From Chitinophagales bacterium (GTDB lineage: Bacteria > Bacteroidota > Bacteroidia > Chitinophagales > CAIOSU01): a DNA stretch of 64,000 bases. The notes beneath the pieces were generated by a model. That model was given only the letters and a program-made list of their open reading frames with translations. It did not search any database and was not told where the DNA came from. Both the position numbers and the translations under genes were made by a program. Location of the stretch: the NCBI GenBank assembly GCA_026003335.1, contig BPHB01000001.1:1262591-1326590 (forward strand). The letters run 5' to 3'. Positions 54,151 to 62,469 of this stretch are shown here, one piece after another. The first letter of the stretch is position 1; each line of letters opens with the position of its first letter.

Positions 54151-54534
54151 TCAGTGCTCCACGCCTGCCGCCCGCAATTCTTCATCTGTTACAACAGGGG
54201 GTAATTGGCCTGCACGTAATTTTTTTAGGGCTATCTGAGCAACTTTTTCCGCGTCTTCACGGGTTTTAAATCCTTTTATATTTGAGTCAATTGCATTAGA
54301 CGGGAAGCTGTATACCGGATTACCATCAAAAAAAAAGGAGTAACCGAAGAAGCCTCCTTCCAGCTCAGTCACCGTATAAGTTATTTCCACCGGTATACCC
54401 GAGGAGTGTGAAGCCACCGGAGGCGGAACGTTGCCGTCCGCGGCATCGCTCCTGTCGGGCTTTTCATTTTTGCTCCAGTTGCAGGCAGAAATGCCCACAA
54501 CAATAAGGATAAACAAAATGATTTCTTTTTTCAT
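54151..54534 (-). CDS. DUF4907 small lipoprotein
   Basis: A 127-residue protein. The signal peptide ends in V-G-I-S-A-C, so Cys18 is probably lipidated. The body shows G-F-F-G-Y-S-F-F-F-D-G (about 65-75), G-F-K-T-R-E-D-A-E-K-V-A (about 94-105) and P-P-V-V-T-D-E-E-L (about 115-123), which agree with DUF4907, a family of unknown role in Bacteroidota. The ATG at 54534 is chosen because it starts the signal peptide; an upstream ATG would add ten hydrophobic but unlikely residues. Confidence 0.75.
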   Translation of the reverse strand: MKKEIILFILIVVGISACNWSKNEKPDRSDAADGNVPPPVASHSSGIPVEITYTVTELEGGFFGYSFFFDGNPVYSFPSNAIDSNIKGFKTREDAEKVAQIALKKLRAGQLPPVVTDEELRAAGVEH

Positions 54535-54570
54535 ACAATTGTTCGGTAAAAGAAGGAGAAGCAAAGCGGT

Positions 54571-54578
54571 TAGATTTG
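54571..54578 (+). promoter_or_regulatory. -7 promoter element for the GT2 gene
   Basis: TAGATTTG matches TAnnTTTG, 45 bases before the GT2 start. The nearest upstream TTG is 29 bases away, too far for a standard -33 box. Confidence 0.45.
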
Positions 54579-54622
54579 TTTCTAAAATTAACAGTTTAGC
54601 AACTTCACTCCGTCACTAAGTC

Positions 54623-55525
54623 ATGACGATAAGCGGTTTTACTTTTGTTCGTAACGGTATCCGGCTGCATTACCCGTTTGTGGAGTCTATTCAGTCTATG
54701 CTGCCGCTGTGTGATGAAGTGGTGGTGGCAGTAGGGCAAAGCGATGACGGCACCTTGGAAGCCATTCGGGCTTTGGGTTCTCCGAAAATACGCATCATTG
54801 AAACGCACTGGGACGAACATCTGCGCAAGGGTGGTCAGGTGCTTGCCCAACAAACCAACATAGCCCTTGATGCCATTCAGGGCGACTGGGGGCTATATCT
54901 GCAAAGCGATGAAGTGTTACACGAACAAGACTATGATGTCATACTTACTGCAGCACATAACTATCTGCATGATCTTCGGGTTGACGGGCTGCTGTTCTCC
55001 TGGTATAACTTTTACGGTAATTATTTCCACATTGTAAAACCCGGTACCCGTGGAGCCTATCACTACGAAGTAAGAATCATTCGCAATGATAAATCTATCC
55101 GCTCTTACCGTGATGCCCAGGGCTTCAGAAAGTTCAGCAGCCCTGCAGATTATCATGCCGGAAAAAGAGGAAGAAAGCTGCGGGTAAAAAAAATACCCGC
55201 ACATATTTATCACTACAGTAAAGTGAGAGGCCCGGAAAAGGAAATGCAGCGAATCAGGGAGTTTAAAAAACTGTGGCATGATGATGACTGGATTGAAAAA
55301 AATCTTCAGGGACAAACTGCCTTTGAATATCAAGGCAGACGCCTGCTGGTGCCCTTTCAAGGCACTCATCCGGCAGTGATGCAAGAACGCATTAGCCAGC
55401 TAAATCGTCCTTTCGTTTATGATGCATCCAGAGTTAAATTGTCCTTGAAAGACCGCCTGCTCAACTGGATCGAACAAACCACCGGATGGAGGCCTTTTTC
55501 TTTTAAAAACTATATCATTTGCTAA
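54623..55525 (+). CDS. GT2-family glycosyltransferase
   Basis: A 300-residue soluble protein with a GT-A fold start: T-F-V-R-N-G-I-R (7-14), D-E-V-V-V-A-V-G-Q-S-D-D-G-T (31-44) and the DXD-like Q-S-D-E (94-97). The body agrees with a group of GT2 proteins in Bacteroidota that often lie alone. The sugar and acceptor are unknown; surface glycan or protein glycosylation are both possible. It precedes the multi-domain T9SS cargo by 52 bases on the same strand. Confidence 0.8.
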   Translation: MTISGFTFVRNGIRLHYPFVESIQSMLPLCDEVVVAVGQSDDGTLEAIRALGSPKIRIIETHWDEHLRKGGQVLAQQTNIALDAIQGDWGLYLQSDEVLHEQDYDVILTAAHNYLHDLRVDGLLFSWYNFYGNYFHIVKPGTRGAYHYEVRIIRNDKSIRSYRDAQGFRKFSSPADYHAGKRGRKLRVKKIPAHIYHYSKVRGPEKEMQRIREFKKLWHDDDWIEKNLQGQTAFEYQGRRLLVPFQGTHPAVMQERISQLNRPFVYDASRVKLSLKDRLLNWIEQTTGWRPFSFKNYIIC

Positions 55526-55577
55526 TTCTTTCCCGGCATACGAAAGGCTGAAGGGATTTTGTAATTTTAGTTTCTGT

Positions 55578-58500
55578 ATGGATATTGCATCCTCTTTCAG
55601 AATAAAAATCACTATAGACATGAGAGAAGCATCCATGCACTGGAGTAGGAGGTTTTACCTGTTTACTGTTTTCATCATTACCTTCTATCCTGCCGGTGCA
55701 CAATACTTACTTAAGGAAAATTTTAATCACGGCATCCCCTCCGGCTGGCTCCTGCTTGACCGGGATGGTCTTACTCCTGATTCAACACAGACTGATTTTG
55801 TCACCGATGCCTGGGTGCCCCGCGATGACCCTTTTAATCCCGGAGACACTATAGTTGTGAGTACTTCAAAATATCTCCCTCCCGGACATGCCGATGACTG
55901 GCTGATTACACCTCCCATTACTCTGAAAGGTAATAGCATCATGTACTGGTATGCTTTGGCTTTCTCTTCCGTTGCTGATGGCTATGAAGTGAGAATATCT
56001 ACTTCAACACCCACGGATACGGCATTTTTGGCTCATGCTCCTTTATTTTCCTTAGCTGCTGAAAATACCACTTGGACCAGGCGTTCAGTTGACTTGTCCG
56101 CTTATGCCAACCGCACAGTTTATCTCGCTTTCCGGAACAACTCCACAGACAAATTTCTGCTGGGAATTGATGACATCACCGTTTTTGATTGTAGTGATAT
56201 CCCGGCCGATGCCGGCATCATTGACACATCTACTACCGTAGCCTGTAGTGGTTTTCCGGATTTGAATCTGGGTTTGTCCCCCTCGTTTCTTTCCGGCTCG
56301 CCAACCACCAATATCTCCGGCAACACAAACGATATACCCAACTGGAATCCCCTGCCCGGCAGGCCTTTTGAAGATGACGGTTCCTGCTGCTGGGGCACAA
56401 GCGTAAACCCGCCTTATCAGATTATTGCTTTTCAGGTAACTGCAACAGGCGCTTATAACATTCTGCAAACACAGTCTGGCTATGACGGAGTCATGTATAT
56501 ATACACCGACCCGTTGAATCTGACCGTTAATCCTCCGGTAACTTTTGTTGCCGGCAATGATGATGATGACATACTGGGAACAGGATGGTCTGGCATATAC
56601 AATTTGACATTGAACAAAAATCAAAATTATTATCTGATATCCACCGGCTACAGCAGCACCGACCTGGGCAACTATTCCACCGATTTTACCGGACCGGGAA
56701 ACATTGTGCTCTCGCAGGTCACTACGACAGACCGACCTTATGATTATCACTTTGTAATAACTAACTCATCCGGTATGATTGTAGCACTTGGCGATAATCT
56801 GTCTGATGCAAGTCAGTTTCCCGGAAGCGCTACGGGTGATACTTTCTATGTTTGTGGCATAGCTTATACCTCAGCATCGGTTAACCTGACGTCATTTATC
56901 GGCCAGCCTTACAGTAGCCTGCAAACGCTTGCTGCAAGCAGCAATTGTGTAGCCCTTACCAGCACGTGTCATACGGTGGTTATTCTGTCAGGCGGCACTG
57001 TCAATACCGGCCCGGGAGACACGGTTTGTGCCGGAACACCGGTTACCTTGACTGCTTCAGGAGGCATCAGCTATGTGTGGAGCACTGGTGATACAGGCTC
57101 CGTAATTCTGGTTTCTGCACCCTATACTACTACCTACTCTGTAACAGCAACGGATGGAATCGGCTGTACGGCTTCCGCTCAGGTAACCGTGTATATATAC
57201 TCTGCCGATGGCGGTAAATTTAATACCACGCCTACCAGAGCCTGTGTGGGTGACTCCTCCCTGCGCCTCTCCCTGGAGCCTGAATTCTTCTTCAATTTCT
57301 TTCCTTCGGCCAGCAACCGCATTATCGGAAATACCGCCCGTTTTTTTACCTGGGCCCCCCTCCCAGGAAGGCCTTTCACCGATGGAACCTGTTGTACCGG
57401 CTTCAATCCTATTTATGACATAAAAACTTTTCAGGTAGATCAGCCAGGATACTACTTCATATCTCAAACCCAGATTAACTATGATGGAGTAATTTATCTA
57501 TACACTGATCCCTTTGACCTTACAGCCAATCCGCCCATAACATTTATTGCCGGTAATGATGATAGCTCCACTGTTTCAAACGTTTCCAGAATTGACTCGG
57601 TCTTTCTGGAACCCACCAAAGTCTATTACCTCATTTCTACAGGTTTTGATGCCGGTGAATATGGTGACTACATCACAACTATCACCGGAGCGGGTAACAT
57701 CCTGCTGCCCGGCCAACCTGATACCGCTTTGTATGGCTATGAATTTCTGGCTGTCAATAATGCCGGAATCATAATTGACTTTACCGAGGATCTTACGGAT
57801 AGCTCTCTTTTCCCCGGCTCCCCTACCGGAGCATCTTATCAGGTATGTGCTGTTTCTTACCTGAAAGATTCTGTAAATATATCTCTGTATGCCGGTCAAC
57901 CTGTTGCTTCCTTACACGGCATCAGCTGCCTTGACTTGTCGGACAACTGCCATCAGGTTACCATTTTTACTCCTCCTGTTGCTGATGCCGGTACCGATAT
58001 CAGCCTATGCTATAATGATACTGCCTTTCTTGCAGCCAATGCCCCTGTTGCAGGTTCAGGCAGATGGAGAATAATCAGTGGAAGCGGTTCATTCGGAAAC
58101 CCGTTCCTGCCGAATACTTACGTTACCGGTCTTGCTGCCGGCACCAATGTGCTCACATGGACTTTGGACAATGGCGGATGCAGTCATACCGATACACTGC
58201 GAATTTTTGTAGAGCTGCCGGTAATAGATGCTGGCGCCAACGATACAATATGCCGTGGCGATACAGCCATGTTGATGGCATCAGGAGGCATAGCTTATCT
58301 GTGGAGCACAGGAGACACTACTCCATCTGTTACGGTAGCTCCGGCAATCACAACCAAATATTTCGTTACCGTTACTGCTGCTTCAGGCTGCTCTCTTAAA
58401 GATTCGGCAATCGTAAAGGTAAACCCGCTACCGTCTGCAAACCTTTACGATGCGACCATTTGTCCAGGCAGTTGCACCATACTGAATGCCGGCAATCCAG

Positions 58501-60401
58501 GTGCCGGTTTCATCTGGTCAACGGGGGCCTCCACGCCTGCTATAACTGTTTGCACCTCCGGGACATTTCATGTCACGGTGACTGATAGCAACGGATGTGT
58601 GAACACGGATTCTGCCGTTGTAAGTATAGGAAGCGGCCTGACTGTCATGCTAAACGACATAGCAATTTGCGAGGGTGATAGTGTGATGCTGGATGCCGGA
58701 AATCCCGGAACTTCCTATCTATGGTCAACCGGTGACACTACGCAAACCATTATAGTTAAAGACAGTGGAACGTATTCGGTTTTTGTGACAGACACCAACA
58801 ACTGCACCGGCACCGATACGGCCGTGATTAGCTTGCTTCCTCTGCCTGTCCTGTCCGTCAGCAATGACCAAACCATTTGTGCAGGTGATAACATCATACT
58901 TACAGCTTCAGGCTCAGGTAGCTTTAACTGGAACACAGGCGATACTACCGCAACGGTCCTTGTAGCTCCGAATAGTACAACTGCATACGTTGTCTCCCTC
59001 ACAGGAAACAATGGATGCCAGTCTTTTGATACAGTAATGATAAACGTAATACCTAATCCGCTGGTAGATTTAGGGCCGGATACAGCAATTTGTCAAGGGG
59101 ATAATATCACTCTTTTTGCTTCAGGTGCAGATACCTATTTATGGAACACCGGAGGCACGGACTCATTCATAACGGTCAGTCCGGCTACCAATACAATCTA
59201 TATCGTTGCCGCCACCACGGCAGGTCTTTGCACGACCACAGATAGCATTGCAGTAACAGTGAAACCTGCTCCTGTTGCAAATGCCGGATCCGATAAAAGC
59301 ATTTGCACGGGTAGTTCGGTCAGCCTTACTGCATCCGGTGGTGGGACTTATTTGTGGAGCAACGGAAATGCCAACAGTACGATTACGCTAAGTCCCTCAA
59401 CCAGCAGGTACTATGCAGTAACGGTAACCGCTCCCAATGGTTGTACAGATACAGACAGTGTTTTTGTTGAAGTGCATCCTCTGCCCGAACCCGGCTTGCC
59501 AGATTCTATGCTGTTGTGTCTGGGAGATCTGCTGACAATCAGCGCTCAGGGAGGAGGCACTTACCTGTGGAGCACGGGAGCTACTTCGGAATATATTGAT
59601 GTGAGTCCTCTCAACAATCAAATCTATAGCGTAACTGTTACTTCCACCGCAGGTTGCAGTGCCACGGACATGGTAGCCGTTATTGTAAGACCTTCCGTGA
59701 CAGCCCAAGCCGGGCCCAATGCCACCATCTGCGAAGGAGAACAGGTAATACTTACGGCAAGCGGAGGCACTGCTTATCAATGGAGCAATGGCGCAGGGTC
59801 GGCTTCCATTACAGTGAGCCCGTCATCTACAAGAGACTATTTTGTCACCGTATCCAACGCATTTGGATGTGAAGACTTTGCCACCGTTACAATTACTGTT
59901 AAAGATGCTCCAATTATTGATGCCATCTTTGCTCCAGATACGGTGTGTGTAAGCCAGAGCCATTTAATCCTGGGAGCAACTCCGGTGGGAGGCATTTTTA
60001 CCGGCGCAGGCATAAGCAATGACACTCTGTATCCTTCCTTGGCAGGACCGGGCATGCATATGATTTACTACGCCCTTACAGGTCCCAACGGGTGTACTGG
60101 CACCGACAGCTTAGCCATTTATATAGACCTATGCAGCGGCTTATCTGCCATTGCAGGAAATGCTCCGGCAGTGACCGTTTATCCCAACCCCTTCACCGGT
60201 TATTTCATTATTAAGATGAACAACTCCGAGTCCACGGATGCCCGGCTGCTACTTTTTGACGCGGCAGGCAAAATGCTGAAGGAAGGATCTGTAAAAGGAA
60301 ATATTCAGGTTGTGGATATGCATCCCTTCGCTTCCGGGGCATACATGCTTAAGATTATCTCCCGGGAGGGAACTATCATGAAACAAATCATAAAAAAATA
60401 A
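55578..60401 (+). CDS. multi-domain surface protein with T9SS type A sorting domain
   Basis: 1607 residues from this start. The real start is unclear: the signal peptide begins at Met20 (55635, M-H-W-S-R-R-F-Y-L-F), so 55620 or 55635 may be used. Order: a choice-of-anchor J/MAM-like domain (about 45-210, opening E-N-F-N-H-G-I-P-S-G-W); two homologous modules of about 245 residues; one distinct beta domain; eight consecutive Ig-like units with W-S-T-G or W-N-T-G cores, each opening I-C-x-G-D or similar; a last beta domain; and a type A sorting domain from V-Y-P-N-P-F-T-G-Y-F to the end. It is probably displayed or released by T9SS. Confidence 0.87.
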   Translation: MDIASSFRIKITIDMREASMHWSRRFYLFTVFIITFYPAGAQYLLKENFNHGIPSGWLLLDRDGLTPDSTQTDFVTDAWVPRDDPFNPGDTIVVSTSKYLPPGHADDWLITPPITLKGNSIMYWYALAFSSVADGYEVRISTSTPTDTAFLAHAPLFSLAAENTTWTRRSVDLSAYANRTVYLAFRNNSTDKFLLGIDDITVFDCSDIPADAGIIDTSTTVACSGFPDLNLGLSPSFLSGSPTTNISGNTNDIPNWNPLPGRPFEDDGSCCWGTSVNPPYQIIAFQVTATGAYNILQTQSGYDGVMYIYTDPLNLTVNPPVTFVAGNDDDDILGTGWSGIYNLTLNKNQNYYLISTGYSSTDLGNYSTDFTGPGNIVLSQVTTTDRPYDYHFVITNSSGMIVALGDNLSDASQFPGSATGDTFYVCGIAYTSASVNLTSFIGQPYSSLQTLAASSNCVALTSTCHTVVILSGGTVNTGPGDTVCAGTPVTLTASGGISYVWSTGDTGSVILVSAPYTTTYSVTATDGIGCTASAQVTVYIYSADGGKFNTTPTRACVGDSSLRLSLEPEFFFNFFPSASNRIIGNTARFFTWAPLPGRPFTDGTCCTGFNPIYDIKTFQVDQPGYYFISQTQINYDGVIYLYTDPFDLTANPPITFIAGNDDSSTVSNVSRIDSVFLEPTKVYYLISTGFDAGEYGDYITTITGAGNILLPGQPDTALYGYEFLAVNNAGIIIDFTEDLTDSSLFPGSPTGASYQVCAVSYLKDSVNISLYAGQPVASLHGISCLDLSDNCHQVTIFTPPVADAGTDISLCYNDTAFLAANAPVAGSGRWRIISGSGSFGNPFLPNTYVTGLAAGTNVLTWTLDNGGCSHTDTLRIFVELPVIDAGANDTICRGDTAMLMASGGIAYLWSTGDTTPSVTVAPAITTKYFVTVTAASGCSLKDSAIVKVNPLPSANLYDATICPGSCTILNAGNPGAGFIWSTGASTPAITVCTSGTFHVTVTDSNGCVNTDSAVVSIGSGLTVMLNDIAICEGDSVMLDAGNPGTSYLWSTGDTTQTIIVKDSGTYSVFVTDTNNCTGTDTAVISLLPLPVLSVSNDQTICAGDNIILTASGSGSFNWNTGDTTATVLVAPNSTTAYVVSLTGNNGCQSFDTVMINVIPNPLVDLGPDTAICQGDNITLFASGADTYLWNTGGTDSFITVSPATNTIYIVAATTAGLCTTTDSIAVTVKPAPVANAGSDKSICTGSSVSLTASGGGTYLWSNGNANSTITLSPSTSRYYAVTVTAPNGCTDTDSVFVEVHPLPEPGLPDSMLLCLGDLLTISAQGGGTYLWSTGATSEYIDVSPLNNQIYSVTVTSTAGCSATDMVAVIVRPSVTAQAGPNATICEGEQVILTASGGTAYQWSNGAGSASITVSPSSTRDYFVTVSNAFGCEDFATVTITVKDAPIIDAIFAPDTVCVSQSHLILGATPVGGIFTGAGISNDTLYPSLAGPGMHMIYYALTGPNGCTGTDSLAIYIDLCSGLSAIAGNAPAVTVYPNPFTGYFIIKMNNSESTDARLLLFDAAGKMLKEGSVKGNIQVVDMHPFASGAYMLKIISREGTIMKQIIKK
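56251..57965 (+). repeat. two tandem homologous modules of about 245 codons
   Basis: Module 1 (about 56251-57000) and module 2 (about 57250-57965) share P-L-P-G-R-P-F, a C-C pair, Y-D-G-V-M-Y-I-Y-T-D-P/Y-D-G-V-I-Y-L-Y-T-D-P, F-V/I-A-G-N-D-D, Y-Y-L-I-S-T-G and S-x-F-P-G-S-x-T-G. One Ig-like unit separates them. The fold is not known to me. Confidence 0.8.
58221..59910 (+). repeat. eight Ig-like repeats (protein level)
   Basis: Eight consecutive units of about 70 codons with the pattern x-I-C-x-G-D-x-x-x-L-x-A-S-G-G-x-x-Y-x-W-S-T-G-x-T ... Y-x-V-T-V-T-x-x-x-G-C. A further unit lies between the two large modules upstream. They form the stalk of the protein. Confidence 0.82.
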
Positions 60402-60420
60402 ACCTATAACGTCCTTGCTT

Positions 60421-62457
60421 ATGGAAAGAAATTCCTTCATATTGAAACAGGCACTGTGCGGAATATCAGCTCTGCTTTATTCATGGATAAGTCTGGCCAA
60501 TGTCATTCTGGTTACCACTACGAATGACTCCGGGCCGGGCTCCCTTCGTGAAGCCATCACGAATCTAGCCGGGCCTGGCGACACCATCCGTTTTGCGTCC
60601 AGCCTCTCTGGAGATACAGTCCGGCTTACTTCGGGTGAAATAATTTTCCCTGTTAATCTATCTGTATCTGTTGAAGGGCTGGGTGAGCATTTTACTTTCA
60701 TCAGTGGCACATTGAACTCCAGAATATTTACTATTCATGCCGGAGATACTGTCACTATAAAAAATATCACACTTACCGAAGGGATGGCCGCAGACAGCGG
60801 AGGAGCAATAAAGAATGATGGTCACCTCACGATAAGTTATTGCACCATATCCGGTAATCGCGCACATGCTGGAGGTGGTATATACAACAAAGCCAGCCTG
60901 ACTATGTATCACTGTACCCTCTCAAACAATCAGGCCTCCTCAGGACAGGGCGGAGGCATTTACTCCGCATCGGGAATGCTTACAGCATTAAACTGTTCTA
61001 TCACCAATAACAATGCGACAGGGAATGGTGGAGGCGCCAGCTGCCTAGCTCCCTGTACATTTGACAGCACAAGCGTAATTGCAAACGAAGCAAACCAATC
61101 AGGTGGAGGCCTGTATATTCAAAATGCCCCTCTGGTCATGAACAATAGTACGCTGCAGGATAATACAGCACAAGGCGGAAATGGCGGAGCTATATGGAAC
61201 AGTGGAAACAGCAAAATCAGCGACTGTATGATTACAGATAATCAAGTAGCCGGATCAAGCGCGTCCGGGGGTGGCGTGTACAATGTTTCTACCCTCCTCC
61301 TAGTGCGTGTTTCCGTTATGCGTAACACCAGCCAGACCAGCGGTGCGGGAATCAGTAATTCGGGTAATCTGACCATGAATTTTTCTACCGTAGCATATAA
61401 CGAAGCTGTTGGTAATGGCGGGGGCTTTTTCAACAGCGGTAAGGCCCTGCTGAATCATTGTACCATAAGCAACAACAGCGGCTTAAATGGGGGTGGCGTG
61501 TATAACACAGGCAAATCTACCCTCACATTTTGCACGTTGGCGGAAAACACAGCTCTCACCACCGGAGGAGGTATAGCAACGGGTGACAGCCTCCTTTTTT
61601 CAAACACCCTGATTGGTTACAATGTTACAAGTGGGTCCGGAAATAATCTATTCAAAAACGGAGGCGTAATCATTTCGTCAGGCCATAATCTGGTTCAGAA
61701 TATTTTTCCATTAACTTCGGCAGACTTCTCGCCTGCAACGGGAGATAAGCTGGGCACCAATGCCAACCCGATTGATCCACTTCTGGGTCCACTTCAAAAT
61801 AATGGAGGGACCACGGAAACGCACTTGCCCCGATGCGGTAGTCCGGCCATTGATGCTGCAGATGCTACGGTAGCGCCTGCGTTTGATCAGCGCGGCTTCC
61901 CCAGAGTACATGGCACAGCACCCGACATCGGAGCTACGGAAAACCAGGAAGACCCTATTACGGTGAATGCAATCATTACTGCAATTTCTGAACCGGGCAA
62001 ATCGGACGGCTCTATTCAGCTTCAGGTTTCCGGTGGCACTCCCCCCTATTTTTATCATTGGAATGACGGAGACAGTATCTCCATAAAAACCGGACTCGGA
62101 GCTGGTAATTACGGTGTAACGGTGGAGGATTTTAATGGTTGTAGCGCAGCCGGTGTATTCACTATTTCAGATGTTATTAACTCAGTATGGACTCCGGATA
62201 AGGGCACCATTCAGGTTTACAACATCCTGGCAGACAAGCAGCTTATTGTGGAGAGTAAACAAGACATAATCAAAAGCATCAGGATATATGATCTGAGCGG
62301 CAGGTTGCTTATTCAAACTCCGGAAAGCCTATCACCCTCCGGTAGGATTGCTGTAGCCATACATAAACTGAGTGCGGGCAGTTATATTGTTTCAGCCGAA
62401 ATGCTGCATGCAGATCATACATGGTTTATATCGGAGCGATTTGCATTGCTGCGATAA
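60421..62457 (+). CDS. right-handed beta-helix surface protein with SprB repeat and T9SS sorting domain
   Basis: A 678-residue exported protein (signal peptide about 1-28). Residues about 30-450 form a parallel beta-helix with repeated G-G-G-I-Y-N, G-G-G-V-Y-N and C-T-I-S-x-N turns. It closes with a choice-of-anchor Q element (P-L-Q-N-N-G-G-T-T-E-T-H, then S-P-A-I-D-A-A-D and R-G-F-P-R-V). One SprB repeat (G-G-T-P-P-Y-F-Y-H-W-N) and a type A-like sorting domain (I-R-I-Y-D-L-S-G-R ... L-S-A-G-S-Y-I-V) follow. The ATG at 60421 is preferred over a TTG two codons earlier. It lies 19 bases after the 1607-residue cargo gene, so both are probably one operon. Confidence 0.87.
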   Translation: MERNSFILKQALCGISALLYSWISLANVILVTTTNDSGPGSLREAITNLAGPGDTIRFASSLSGDTVRLTSGEIIFPVNLSVSVEGLGEHFTFISGTLNSRIFTIHAGDTVTIKNITLTEGMAADSGGAIKNDGHLTISYCTISGNRAHAGGGIYNKASLTMYHCTLSNNQASSGQGGGIYSASGMLTALNCSITNNNATGNGGGASCLAPCTFDSTSVIANEANQSGGGLYIQNAPLVMNNSTLQDNTAQGGNGGAIWNSGNSKISDCMITDNQVAGSSASGGGVYNVSTLLLVRVSVMRNTSQTSGAGISNSGNLTMNFSTVAYNEAVGNGGGFFNSGKALLNHCTISNNSGLNGGGVYNTGKSTLTFCTLAENTALTTGGGIATGDSLLFSNTLIGYNVTSGSGNNLFKNGGVIISSGHNLVQNIFPLTSADFSPATGDKLGTNANPIDPLLGPLQNNGGTTETHLPRCGSPAIDAADATVAPAFDQRGFPRVHGTAPDIGATENQEDPITVNAIITAISEPGKSDGSIQLQVSGGTPPYFYHWNDGDSISIKTGLGAGNYGVTVEDFNGCSAAGVFTISDVINSVWTPDKGTIQVYNILADKQLIVESKQDIIKSIRIYDLSGRLLIQTPESLSPSGRIAVAIHKLSAGSYIVSAEMLHADHTWFISERFALLR

Positions 62458-62469
62458 ACTGTTAAGCTC

